Of a stretch of 64,000 nucleotides of DNA, positions 34,219 to 42,953 are shown piece after piece. Every line of letters begins with the position of its first letter. Position 1 is the stretch's first letter. This DNA comes from Xanthomonas hortorum (lineage in GTDB: Bacteria > Pseudomonadota > Gammaproteobacteria > Xanthomonadales > Xanthomonadaceae), in the NCBI RefSeq assembly GCF_024339125.1, contig NZ_CP101417.1:4723001-4787000 (forward strand). The letters run 5' to 3'. The position numbers and the translations under genes were made by a program. Below the pieces are notes generated by a model, which ran no database searches, had not been told where the DNA came from, and saw nothing but the letters and a program-made list of their open reading frames with translations.

Positions 34219-34967
34219 TTGGCAGTCTCCGACTTGCCCACTTCACCAGCGGCAGCCTCATAACGGGCATCGTCGCGAATCACGCGCGGCACACCGACGC
34301 GTGGCTCGACCGAGGTGACCGGCTCGTACACCACGCGCTTTTTTTCTTCGTCGTAACGTACTTCGACGTTGCCGATCAGCGGGAAATCCTTGCGGAACGG
34401 ATGGCCGACGAATCCGTAGTCGGTCAGGATGCGACGCAGATCCGGGTGACCGTCGAACACGATGCCGAACAGGTCGAAGGCTTCGCGCTCGAACCAGTTC
34501 ACGCCCGGCCAGATATCGGTCAACGAGGCCACCACCGGCACCTGCTCGTCCGGGGCGTAGCAACGCACGCGCAGACGCTGGTTGTGCTGGTAGGAAATCA
34601 GCTGGGCGACGACCGCAAAACGCTGCTTGGGCATGTGCTGCGGGTGGGCGCCATCGGAGCTTTCCTGGCTGGGAAATTCACCCCAGGCGAAACGACCGAC
34701 CGCCTTGCCTTCGACACCACGACTGAAACCCTGCGACGACACGTCCGCGGTATCCCACTCGTCGCTGCCATAGCCCAGGTGATCGACGCCGCACAGATCG
34801 CTCAACTGCTCGAAACCGAGCTCGTCGCGCAAGGCCAGACAGGTGGCGTGCCAATCGGCAGCCGCGACTTCCAGCGTCACTTCGCCGCGCGGCAAGGCCA
34901 CGGCAATCTGCGCACCGGCGAAACGTGCCGCAAGTCGGTCAGTGAAGGAGGATGCTTGCTCTGCCAT
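34215..34967 (-). CDS. nuoC: NADH-quinone oxidoreductase subunit C
   Basis: 250 residues, the 30-kDa-type subunit of the peripheral arm. The signature [30 protein letters not shown] is clear (shown here only as the core [10 protein letters not shown]). A loop between about 75 and 110 is longer than in many relatives. It follows nuoB after 36 bases. Confidence 0.95.
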   Translation of the reverse strand: MAEQASSFTDRLAARFAGAQIAVALPRGEVTLEVAAADWHATCLALRDELGFEQLSDLCGVDHLGYGSDEWDTADVSSQGFSRGVEGKAVGRFAWGEFPSQESSDGAHPQHMPKQRFAVVAQLISYQHNQRLRVRCYAPDEQVPVVASLTDIWPGVNWFEREAFDLFGIVFDGHPDLRRILTDYGFVGHPFRKDFPLIGNVEVRYDEEKKRVVYEPVTSVEPRVGVPRVIRDDARYEAAAGEVGKSETAK

Positions 34968-35003
34968 GGGGGCTTGGCTGCTCTCGGTAGAAGAAGACGG
35001 GTA

Positions 35004-35558
35004 TCAGCGCGCGATCGTCTGGGTACGCCAGATCTTCTTCTGCAGCTGCAAGATGCCGTAGACCAGCGCCTCGGCGGTCGGCGGGCAGCCCGGGACATAG
35101 ATGTCCACCGGCACGATGCGGTCGCAACCGCGCACCACCGAATACGAATAATGGTAATAGCCACCGCCGTTGGCGCAGCTACCCATCGAAATGACCCACT
35201 TGGGATCCGGCATCTGGTCGTAGACCTTGCGCAGCGCCGGCGCCATCTTGTTGACCAGCGTGCCGGCCACGATCATTACGTCGGACTGGCGCGGCGACGG
35301 GCGGAACACCACGCCGTAACGGTCCAGGTCCAGGCGCGCCGCACCAGCGTGCATCATCTCGACTGCGCAACAGGCCAGACCGAAGGTCATCGGCCACATC
35401 GAACCGGTACGCGCCCAATTCAACAGCGCGTCGACGCTGGTGGTCACGTAGCCCTTTTCGAGCAGCGGGTTCTCGCCTTCCGGGCGCAGGATGTCGTCCA
35501 ACCGACCTTCCGGCATCGGATTGGTCATCAGACGATCGAGGGTCTGAATCACTCCCAT
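35004..35558 (-). CDS. nuoB: NADH-quinone oxidoreductase subunit B
   Basis: 184 residues. Cluster N2 ligands are in [21 protein letters not shown] and [13 protein letters not shown]2 passes electrons to quinone. The ATG at 35558 overlaps the end of nuoA by 10 bases. Confidence 0.96.
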   Translation of the reverse strand: MGVIQTLDRLMTNPMPEGRLDDILRPEGENPLLEKGYVTTSVDALLNWARTGSMWPMTFGLACCAVEMMHAGAARLDLDRYGVVFRPSPRQSDVMIVAGTLVNKMAPALRKVYDQMPDPKWVISMGSCANGGGYYHYSYSVVRGCDRIVPVDIYVPGCPPTAEALVYGILQLQKKIWRTQTIAR

Positions 35559-35905
35559 TCCAACGCTCCCTTCTTCCAGACGTAGATAAAACCGAGGAAC
35601 AACATGCCGACGAACAGCCCCATGGTGACCAGCGAACGTGCGCCGATCTCCATGAACACCTGCGTCCACGGCACGATGAAGATGATTTCCAGATCGAACA
35701 CGATGAACTGGATCGCGATCAGGTAGTAGCGCACGTCGAACTTCATGCGCGCGTCTTCGAATGCCTCGAAGCCACACTCGTACGGCGAGAGCTTGCGTGC
35801 ATCGGGGCTACGCGGACCGAGGAACCGGCCGATCAACATCAATGTGATGCCGATACCGGTGGCGACGATCAGAAACAGCAGACTCGGCAAATATTCGGCC
35901 AGCAC
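35549..35905 (-). CDS. nuoA: NADH-quinone oxidoreductase subunit A
   Basis: 118 residues, three membrane helices, with [20 protein letters not shown] and [12 protein letters not shown] that contact the quinone cavity. The GTG at 35905 follows AGAGAGA and gives the family N-terminus ([12 protein letters not shown]); codons further up read into spacer. It is the first gene of the 14-gene nuo operon. Confidence 0.94.
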   Translation of the reverse strand: MLAEYLPSLLFLIVATGIGITLMLIGRFLGPRSPDARKLSPYECGFEAFEDARMKFDVRYYLIAIQFIVFDLEIIFIVPWTQVFMEIGARSLVTMGLFVGMLFLGFIYVWKKGALEWE

Positions 35906-36011
35906 AGCGATTCTCTCTTGCCTTTGCCCGCACGCGCCGCGTGCCGGCATGGGGTATAAGCAGGACCCGCGCGTGGCACCGCCACGATGCGCAGGAACTG
36001 CAGCCAAACAA

Positions 36012-36096
36012 TGGTGCCCAAGAGGGGACTCGAACCCCTACGACCTAAATCGCTACCACCTCAAGGTAGTGCGTCTACCAATTCCGCCACCTGGGC
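36012..36096 (-). tRNA. tRNA-Leu (GAG)
   Basis: 85 bases including CCA, with a class II variable arm. Anticodon loop CTTGAGG gives GAG. The acceptor stem GCCCAGG pairs with CTTGGGC, with one G-T. It lies between secG and nuoA, as E. coli leuU follows secG. Confidence 0.96.
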
Positions 36097-36145
36097 ATAC
36101 GTTGCGCCGCTGGGCATCCCAGTGCGCAGCGTATTGTAACCGGCT

Positions 36146-36619
36146 TCAGCGTTTTTGTGCTGGTTCTGAAGCGTTTTCTTCGCGTGCCGCAGGCGCTTGT
36201 TGCGCCGGTGCGGACTGCGCTGGCGCTGCGGCCGGAACAGCGGCAGGCGACGGCTGCGACGGAGCGGTCGGCACTGCGCCCGCGGCTGGTGCCTGCGGCA
36301 ACGGCTGAGTCAGCTCGCCGGCGGCGGCCGGTGCCGGGGTGGCCGACTGCGACATCACGCCAAGATTCTGATCGGTGGGACGCGCGCCATGGGTGGCGTA
36401 CCACGCCATGAACAGGCTGATGCTGAAAAACACCACCGCCAGCCACTTGGTCGACTTGGACAGGAAGTTCGACGCACCCTGCGAACCAAACACGGTACCC
36501 GAGGCACCAGCACCGAAACCGGAGCCCGCTGCCGCACCCGCGCCACGCTGCATCAGGATCAGCGCAATCATCGCCAGCGCGACCAGCACGTAGACCACAT
36601 TGAGGATCAACATCAGCAT
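36146..36619 (-). CDS. secG: Preprotein translocase subunit SecG
   Basis: 157 residues. Two membrane helices flank the conserved loop QRGAGAAAGSGFGAGAS..VFGSQGASNFLSK. SecG assists SecYE-A secretion in the inner membrane. The tail after about residue 80 is Ala/Pro/Gln-rich and makes the protein about 45 residues longer than in E. coli. Confidence 0.92.
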   Translation of the reverse strand: MLMLILNVVYVLVALAMIALILMQRGAGAAAGSGFGAGASGTVFGSQGASNFLSKSTKWLAVVFFSISLFMAWYATHGARPTDQNLGVMSQSATPAPAAAGELTQPLPQAPAAGAVPTAPSQPSPAAVPAAAPAQSAPAQQAPAAREENASEPAQKR

Positions 36620-36656
36620 TTCGAAATCCGTCCCCGGACAAAACTTAATGGGTTAA

Positions 36657-37409
36657 TCAAGCGACCGCCGCGCGTGCGATGGCCAGGAAATCTTCAGCGA
36701 CCAGTGATGCGCCTCCGACCAGCCCGCCGTCGACATCGGGCTGTGCGAACAGCTCGTTGGCGTTGTCGGGCTTGACACTGCCCCCGTACACGATGGGCAG
36801 CGAATCGGCAATTCTAGCATCCGCCTTTGCGACTTCGCCACGCAGGAAGGCGTGCACAGCCTGGGCCTGCTCCGGGCTGGCAGTGCGGCCGGTACCAATG
36901 GCCCAGATCGGTTCATACGCAAGCACGGCACGCGCAAAGCCTTCGCTGCCGACCAGGGCCAGCACCGGCTCGAGCTGAGCGCGCAGCACCACCTCGGTCT
37001 GGCCCGCTTCGCGCTGCTCCAACGATTCGCCGACGCACAGCACCGGGATCAACCCGGCATGCATGGCGGCCGCGAATTTACGCGCCACCAGCTCACTGCT
37101 CTCCTGATGGTACTGGCGACGTTCGGAGTGGCCGACCAGCCCGTACTCGGCGCCGACATCGACCAGCATCGTGGCCGAGACCTCGCCGGTGTAGGCGCCC
37201 TTCTCGTTACTGCTGACGTCCTGTGCACCGAAGCACAGGTGATGCTCCTCGAAATCCTCGATCAGATCACCGAGGTAAGGCAGTGGCGGCAGGATGACGA
37301 CATCGACACCCTCCAGGGGCATGTGCGCGGCAATCTGGGCCACCAGTTCGGTGGCGAAGGCGCGGCTGCCATGCAGCTTCCAATTTCCGGCAACGAGTTT
37401 TCGACGCAT
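36657..37409 (-). CDS. tpiA: Triosephosphate isomerase
   Basis: 250 residues, TIM barrel. Catalytic residues: K11 in GNWKLHG, H94 in VGHSERR and E166 in AYEPIWAIGTG, with the phosphate loop YGGSVKPDN. It interconverts dihydroxyacetone phosphate and glyceraldehyde 3-phosphate. The inner ATG at 37409 begins the family N-terminus. It is divergent from the dehydrogenase gene at 37522. Confidence 0.96.
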   Translation of the reverse strand: MRRKLVAGNWKLHGSRAFATELVAQIAAHMPLEGVDVVILPPLPYLGDLIEDFEEHHLCFGAQDVSSNEKGAYTGEVSATMLVDVGAEYGLVGHSERRQYHQESSELVARKFAAAMHAGLIPVLCVGESLEQREAGQTEVVLRAQLEPVLALVGSEGFARAVLAYEPIWAIGTGRTASPEQAQAVHAFLRGEVAKADARIADSLPIVYGGSVKPDNANELFAQPDVDGGLVGGASLVAEDFLAIARAAVA

Positions 37410-37521
37410 CAGGCGCAGGTTCCTGAGTGGAAGACAGGCGACAGAATAGCCCATGCCCTGTCGGCAGCCGGCACACTTCTGTCCATTGCCTGTCCCATCC
37501 CCTCTTCAGCAGGAACCTGCC

Positions 37522-38319
37522 ATGTCCGTTTCGCCTGTCTTCGCGCTGGTCACCGGCGCCTCCAGCGGTATCGGCCGCGAGATTGCGCGCGCTTACGCCA
37601 GGCGTGGCGTGCCGTTGATCCTGACTGCGCGACGGGTGGACAGACTGGAAGCGCTGGCCGACGAGTTAAGGACGTTGGTGCGGGTGGAAGTGTTGCCTGC
37701 CGATCTGGCTGACCCTGCGGCGGTAGAGATGCTGGTTGTGCAGATCCAGCGTAATGGCTGGACCGTAAGCACCCTGGGCAATGCCGGCTACGGTGTGCCG
37801 GGCCGCTATCTGCACAACGACTGGGCCACGCATGCGCGTTTTTTGCAGGTGATGGTGGGCGCGGTGTGCGAGCTGACCTGGCGGCTGTTGCCGATGATCC
37901 GCGCCACTGGCCAGGGCCGCATTCTCAACGTGGCCTCGTTTGCGGCGCTGACGCCGAGCGCCGACGGGCAAACGCTGTATGCGGCAAGTAAGAGCTTCCT
38001 GCTGCGCTTCAGCGAATCGCTGGCGCTGGAAAACGCCGATTGCGCAGTGAGGGTCTGCGCGCTGTGCCCGGGCTTTGCGTGGTCGGAATTTCACGACATC
38101 ACCGGCACACGCGAGCAGATGTCCACCCTGCCCCGCTGGGCGTGGCTGCAGGCCGATGCCGTGGCCGAATACGGCATCGAAGCACTGGAGCGCGGACAGG
38201 TGCTGGCGGTTCCGGGCTGGCGCTATCGCCTGGTCAATGCCGCATTGCGCGTGTTGCCGCATGCGCTTGCCTTGCGCCTGATGGCGCGCGGATCGCATCG
38301 GGTGCGTCCGCTGGAGTGA
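37522..38319 (+). CDS. Short-chain dehydrogenase/reductase, SDR family
   Basis: 265 residues. NAD(P) motif TGASSGIG at 11-18; catalytic S139 in NVASFAAL and Y153-K157 in YAASK, so it is intact, unlike the degenerate SDR at 4013. NNAG reads GNAG. The N-terminal ATG follows CAGGA. The substrate is unknown; it resembles generic yqjQ/DltE-type reductases. It converges on the globin gene. Confidence 0.85.
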   Translation: MSVSPVFALVTGASSGIGREIARAYARRGVPLILTARRVDRLEALADELRTLVRVEVLPADLADPAAVEMLVVQIQRNGWTVSTLGNAGYGVPGRYLHNDWATHARFLQVMVGAVCELTWRLLPMIRATGQGRILNVASFAALTPSADGQTLYAASKSFLLRFSESLALENADCAVRVCALCPGFAWSEFHDITGTREQMSTLPRWAWLQADAVAEYGIEALERGQVLAVPGWRYRLVNAALRVLPHALALRLMARGSHRVRPLE

Positions 38320-38391
38320 GGCGGCTGAGCGGTGGATCAGCGTAGGTGCGTACGGCTCTGCACGACTGCATGATCATGCCCCCACGGGATG

Positions 38392-38820
38392 TCAGTGATT
38401 GACGATGTCGCCGTGCATTGCCGCCAGTTGTGCGAGCAAGCGATTCTGCGTGCGGCGCGGAATCTTGCGCTGATCCATCGCCCAGTTCAGATCCTCGACC
38501 AAGGCATTGAAGTCGCCTTCGCGAATGGCCAGATGCGCATGCGCCTGCTTCATCGACTTGGCGGTATCCGGGCATGGCCCATCGCTGACGTGGCAGAACT
38601 TCTGCACCAGACGCTCGTTGAGCATGACGATGTTGACGCGCGCGAATTTATCGACGATGCGTTGATCGTCGGCAATGCGAGACAGCATGGTTTCCACCAG
38701 CGCTTCGATCCCGGCTTGCCCGCCGAGTTCGTCGTAGAGCGTCTGGCGCGGTTGCGTGGTGGCGCAGGCGCTCACCAGGCCCAGCACGCAAAGCAGGCAG
38801 CAGCGCAGCCATCGGTTCAT
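38392..38820 (-). CDS. Lipoprotein truncated hemoglobin, group 1-like
   Basis: 142 residues. The N-terminus ends in the lipobox LVSAC with C19, so the globin is predicted to be exported and lipid-anchored. The globin part has LYDELGGQAGIEALVE, the E-helix block LVQKFCHVSDGPC and the proximal-histidine motif MKQAHAHLAI (H94 probable). Compared with M. tuberculosis HbN, the distal tyrosine (B10) and glutamine (E11) are both leucine, giving an apolar pocket. The ATG shares one base with the stop of the DUF3034 gene (TGATG). It is the last gene of a four-gene operon. Confidence 0.82.
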   Translation of the reverse strand: MNRWLRCCLLCVLGLVSACATTQPRQTLYDELGGQAGIEALVETMLSRIADDQRIVDKFARVNIVMLNERLVQKFCHVSDGPCPDTAKSMKQAHAHLAIREGDFNALVEDLNWAMDQRKIPRRTQNRLLAQLAAMHGDIVNH

Positions 38821-39695
38821 CAGAACGCCACCTGCAAGGAAAGATAGGGACCACGCTGATCGGTAAGCGTGGCGATGTCACCAAGGTCTGCCCAGGCCGC
38901 GGTGAACGACACATGCTTGCTGGGAAACCAGGCGACGAATGCGTCTGCCCAGGCTTGTTCGCGCGCGAAGCCCAGGTTATCGGGTTTGTCTCGGTATTCC
39001 ACGCCCACTGCCAGGGAGGGCGACAGCATCACCGCAGCGCTGGCCTCACCCACCAGCCGGTAGCTGTTGCGACGATCGCCGCCGAAGCCGAGCAAGCCGG
39101 TCTGATTGGCGCGGGTGGCGCGCAGGGTACCGTTGAGCAACAGCTGATAACCGCCAACGCCCTGCAGCAACAGCCGGCTGGCGCTGACGTACACATCGGT
39201 GCCGTGGTCGTCGCGCGCACCGATCGCCAGGGGCAGCGTGCCGTTGCGCAAACGCTTGTACTGCACGCCCAAACTGACTTGCGGCGCGCTCCCGTACACG
39301 AGGTCGCCATGCAAGCGTAGCTTTGCGCCGAACACGTCCTGACCCAGCGCATTCCATGGCAAGCCCAATCGGTCCTGCAATGTGCCCAGATCCAGGCGTT
39401 GCCGCGCGAGCGACAGCTCCAGCCGGTTGCCGACGGTGAGCGCGGCGCCCTGCACATCCAATCGGTAATCGCCGCTGTCCACGTGGGTGGCGAACACGAC
39501 GGTGGCAAGTTCATCGCGCGTGCCGTAGCCCGACAGCGTGGCCCACGGCACGATGCCGCCGCCGCTGCTGCCTTCGATCATCGACACACCGCCGGTGGCA
39601 AGCAGACGCCCTTCTCCAGCGATCGCCAGTGTCGGCGTGAGCGCCAAACAACCCAACACTGCAGCAGACCGCGCGGCACGCACCCACTTGCTCAT
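38820..39695 (-). CDS. DUF3034 exported protein, likely outer-membrane beta-barrel
   Basis: 291 residues. A signal peptide (MSKWVRAARSAAVLGCLALT..AIAGEG) is followed by alternating strands ending in LSLQVAF, whose terminal aromatic is typical of outer-membrane barrels. GFGGDRRNSYRLVGEASAAVML and VGVEYRDKPDNLGFA are the conserved parts. Function unknown. The ATG overlaps the phosphodiesterase stop by 4 bases and its own stop overlaps the globin start. Confidence 0.75.
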   Translation of the reverse strand: MSKWVRAARSAAVLGCLALTPTLAIAGEGRLLATGGVSMIEGSSGGGIVPWATLSGYGTRDELATVVFATHVDSGDYRLDVQGAALTVGNRLELSLARQRLDLGTLQDRLGLPWNALGQDVFGAKLRLHGDLVYGSAPQVSLGVQYKRLRNGTLPLAIGARDDHGTDVYVSASRLLLQGVGGYQLLLNGTLRATRANQTGLLGFGGDRRNSYRLVGEASAAVMLSPSLAVGVEYRDKPDNLGFAREQAWADAFVAWFPSKHVSFTAAWADLGDIATLTDQRGPYLSLQVAF

Positions 39696-42061
39696 CGTTG
39701 CGCTCCTGCTTGCGCGGCCGGCACCAGATCGAGTTGACGCATGCACCAGGCCACAAACGGCACTTCTTCCAGCGGCGGCGCGTACAGATAGCCCTGTACC
39801 ATGTCGCAGCCATAACTGCGCAGCAGCCCGAGCGCCGTGGCGTTTTCCACGCCTTCGGCGATCACGCTCAATCCAAGGTTATGCCCCAGATCGATCGTGC
39901 TGCGCACGATGAATGCATCGTCGGTGCCTTCGGCCAATTGCATGACGAAACTCTTGTCGATCTTCAATTCGTTGACCGGCATGCGCTTGAGCTGCGCCAG
40001 CGAGGAATAGCCGGTGCCGAAGTCGTCGATGGACAGGCGCACGCCGACGCTGCGCAGCTGATGCAGCATGTGCAGCGCGAATTCGACATCGCGCATCAAG
40101 GCGCTTTCGGTCAATTCCAGCGTGACCCGCTCGGCCGCCACCGCGTGATGCTCCAGACGACCGCGCACATAATCCGGCAGGCCGGGGTCGGACAGATCGA
40201 GCGCAGAGAGATTGATCGCCATGCCCAGCTCCAGGCCCTGGCTGCGCCATAGCGCCTGGCACCGCAGCGCCTCGTCCAGCACATAGCGGGTCAGCGGGTG
40301 GATCACACCGGAGTGCTCGGCGAGCGGAATGAATTCATCCGGGCCAATAGGCCCCAGCACCGGGTGATGCCAGCGCACCAGTACCTCGACCTGTTCGACG
40401 CGATCGCTGCGCAAACAGATCTTGGGCTGGAAGCGCAAGGTCAATTCGTTGCTGGCAATCGCCTGGCGCAGATCGCCAGTGAGCCGTAGACGGCGCAGAT
40501 GCTGCTCGTCCTGGCCCAGGCGATACACGCTGCTGGCGCCGATGGTGGTGACATTGCCGCCCTGGCGACGTGCGATATCGGCGCGCCGCAGCAAGGTATC
40601 CGGATCGGCGCCGTGTTCGGGGATCAAGGCGATGCCGATGCTGGCTTCCAACTGGATGCGCGCCTGCGGCAACACCAGTGGGCGACGCAGCTGCAGCAGC
40701 AATCGCTGCGCATCCTGCTGCACGCTGGTCATATCGGCCTGCGCCACCACCACCATGAATTCGTCGCTGCCCAACCGCCCGACCACATTGGGCTCCTGCA
40801 CGACCTCGGCAAGGCGGCGCCCTGCTTCGACCAGCACCTGATCGGCGAAGTCGTGCCCCAGGCTGTCGTTGAGTTCCTTGAAACGCTCAAGATCCAAGAT
40901 CAGCACGGCGGCCGTGCCACCCGAGGCCACGGTCTGGTCGACCACCTGTTGCAGCCGTTCCAGCAGCCAGATGCGATTGGGCAGGCCGGTCAAGGCATCG
41001 TGGCGCGCCTGATGCAGGATGTGCTGCTCGCGGCTGGCGATCTGCTGCTGCATGCGCCCGAAGCTGTCGGCCAGCTCGGCCAGTTCACGTCCGGGCGGCA
41101 CCTGCACCGCGGTGTGGTAATCGCCGCGCTGGATGCGTCGTGCTGCCTGCACCAACTGCGCGACCGGCTTGCTAACGCTGCGCGCGAGAAAAATCGCCAC
41201 ACCGAGTGCGGCGGCCGTGGCCAGACCGGCCAACAACAGAATGCGCAGCTTGAGGATGCGGTACGGTGCGACCGCACGATCCAGCGAGGCCTGCAAAGCG
41301 ACCCGCACGTGACTGTCGCCCTGGATCGATTGCAGTTTGACCAGGTAACGCGCGTCGGCCAGCGTCAGCGGGATCGCTTCGCCCTGCCCCGCTTCGGCGG
41401 CGGGCAGCTGCTGCGGGAACTCGGCGCGCGCAGCCGGCTCCAGGGTGGAGGCCAGTACGCGCACCGGCGGGCCATCGGTGAAAAAGGTCGCATCCAGCCC
41501 GGTGGTGGTACGAAAGTCCTGCGCAAGCCCATCGCCGGACTCGTTGCCGATCGCGATCCAGCCCACCCGGTTCGGCGCCAGCACCTGCACTACCGCCAGC
41601 CGCACGATGCGCTGATCCAGTGCCACCACCCCGACCGCGTGCCCGTCGCGCTGGGCCTGTTGCAGCAGGGCTTGCACGGCGCGCAATTGCTCGGCTTGCG
41701 GCAGATCCGCCAGCCCGGTCAGGAACTCGCCATCCGGCGACAACAGCACCGCGGTCTGCGCCGACATGCGCGCGGCATGGTTACGCAATGCCGACTGCAT
41801 GGTCGGCACATCGCCACTGGCCACTGCCGCACGGAAACCGAAATCGTCGGCCAGCACCGAGGCCGACTGCAGCAGCTGCTCGTCGCGGCGCACGTTGATG
41901 CGTTGCCAGACGCGTTCGCCGATCTGCAGTTCTTCGCCCAGTTGCGCCTTGACGCTGCGCTCGGTGGCGACCTGCACTGCGATGAAGGTCAGCACTTGCG
42001 TGGCGAGCACGACCAGGACCACCAAGGCCGCGATACGGGTATGCAGACGCATTGACTTCAT
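39692..42061 (-). CDS. Membrane c-di-GMP phosphodiesterase with degenerate GGDEF and intact EAL
   Basis: 789 residues. Transmembrane helix at about 10-32, periplasmic sensor region 33-268, second helix 270-293, HAMP 294-346, GGDEF-like 352-510 and EAL 520-780. The GGDEF motif reads GSDEF (431-435), so cyclase activity is unlikely. The EAL site looks complete: E559 (EVL), N617, E652 (TES), D679-D680 (DDFGTGY), K700, D702, E736 and Q756. It should hydrolyse c-di-GMP under control of a periplasmic signal. It overlaps the cupredoxin gene upstream and the DUF3034 gene downstream by 4 bases each. Confidence 0.87.
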   Translation of the reverse strand: MKSMRLHTRIAALVVLVVLATQVLTFIAVQVATERSVKAQLGEELQIGERVWQRINVRRDEQLLQSASVLADDFGFRAAVASGDVPTMQSALRNHAARMSAQTAVLLSPDGEFLTGLADLPQAEQLRAVQALLQQAQRDGHAVGVVALDQRIVRLAVVQVLAPNRVGWIAIGNESGDGLAQDFRTTTGLDATFFTDGPPVRVLASTLEPAARAEFPQQLPAAEAGQGEAIPLTLADARYLVKLQSIQGDSHVRVALQASLDRAVAPYRILKLRILLLAGLATAAALGVAIFLARSVSKPVAQLVQAARRIQRGDYHTAVQVPPGRELAELADSFGRMQQQIASREQHILHQARHDALTGLPNRIWLLERLQQVVDQTVASGGTAAVLILDLERFKELNDSLGHDFADQVLVEAGRRLAEVVQEPNVVGRLGSDEFMVVVAQADMTSVQQDAQRLLLQLRRPLVLPQARIQLEASIGIALIPEHGADPDTLLRRADIARRQGGNVTTIGASSVYRLGQDEQHLRRLRLTGDLRQAIASNELTLRFQPKICLRSDRVEQVEVLVRWHHPVLGPIGPDEFIPLAEHSGVIHPLTRYVLDEALRCQALWRSQGLELGMAINLSALDLSDPGLPDYVRGRLEHHAVAAERVTLELTESALMRDVEFALHMLHQLRSVGVRLSIDDFGTGYSSLAQLKRMPVNELKIDKSFVMQLAEGTDDAFIVRSTIDLGHNLGLSVIAEGVENATALGLLRSYGCDMVQGYLYAPPLEEVPFVAWCMRQLDLVPAAQAGAQR

Positions 42062-42747
42062 GGATGCGGCTTCTTCGGGTCGGCGCGACGGAATTTGTCC
42101 TGCAGCGCGCGCACGCGCTCATCCGGTGGTGCTGCCATCGGCGCGGCGCCGGTGGTCTGCAGGGTCACGCGACGCTGCACTGCATCGCGCGCAAGCAGCA
42201 ACGGCTCGGTGACCACGGCACCCTTGATGCGCGGATGCCAGACCCGCAGCGTGTAGGTGCCTGCCGGTGCATCCAGTTGCACGCGGCCGTCGCTGCCGGT
42301 CTTGCCGAAATACGGCGTCTCCAGCACCACGATATAGCCAAGCATCCAGTCGTGGATATTGCAGCCAATCGTCACCAGGCCCGCCTGATCGAAGCGGATC
42401 GGCGTGGCCTTGGTACCCTGAAACAGCGGCAATTCGAAACGCTTGGCAGGCGAAAAGGAATAGACCTGATGGCGGATCTGATCGTTATTCGGAAAGCGCA
42501 CCAAGGTGCCAGTGCGCACCGCCAGGACGGCGGGCACGAACTGCGAATTGATCTGATCCATTTCCGCGGTCTTGGAAGCAGTGGGTGGCGCCGGACGCGC
42601 CGGCTCCAGACTGACCACCGCATCGACCAACATGCCGTTGGCATCGGCCACGGTCACGCTGACCGGCGTTGCCACCACGGCGCTTGCGGCGCAGTACACC
42701 AGCAACACCGAAACCACACCTATCCGTTTGAACCACTGCGTCCGCAT
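42058..42747 (-). CDS. Periplasmic cupredoxin-like protein
   Basis: 229 residues. A signal peptide ends near ASAVVATPV. Candidate copper ligands are H93 (IRHQVYSF), and C129, H132 and M135 in GCNIHDWMLGY, the blue-copper arrangement. A carboxypeptidase-regulatory-like segment follows (GRVQLDAPAGTYTLRVWHP). Relatives are often annotated as methylamine-utilisation proteins, but no methylamine genes are nearby. It is the first gene of the operon with the phosphodiesterase, DUF3034 and globin genes. Confidence 0.8.
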   Translation of the reverse strand: MRTQWFKRIGVVSVLLVYCAASAVVATPVSVTVADANGMLVDAVVSLEPARPAPPTASKTAEMDQINSQFVPAVLAVRTGTLVRFPNNDQIRHQVYSFSPAKRFELPLFQGTKATPIRFDQAGLVTIGCNIHDWMLGYIVVLETPYFGKTGSDGRVQLDAPAGTYTLRVWHPRIKGAVVTEPLLLARDAVQRRVTLQTTGAAPMAAPPDERVRALQDKFRRADPKKPHP

Positions 42748-42953
42748 GCGCCCCCCAAACCTAGTGCAATCGGCAGCGGGCGCCAGGCGAATCCGACGTC
42801 GCGCTAGCGATCAGACTGAGTTATCGGCTGAGGTGAACGCAAGCTTTAACCAGACGCGAGCGGAATTTTTTGAACAGAACTGTGGTGTCGGTCATTCCCC
42901 GTGTTGCGAGCGCGGCTATTCGCTGCGCGCGCTGATAGGGACCGCGTGCTGGA

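Noticed and set aside
42748-42953. A tRNA or riboswitch before the cupredoxin operon
   Set aside because: No cloverleaf or conserved riboswitch core was found; it is probably a promoter region only.
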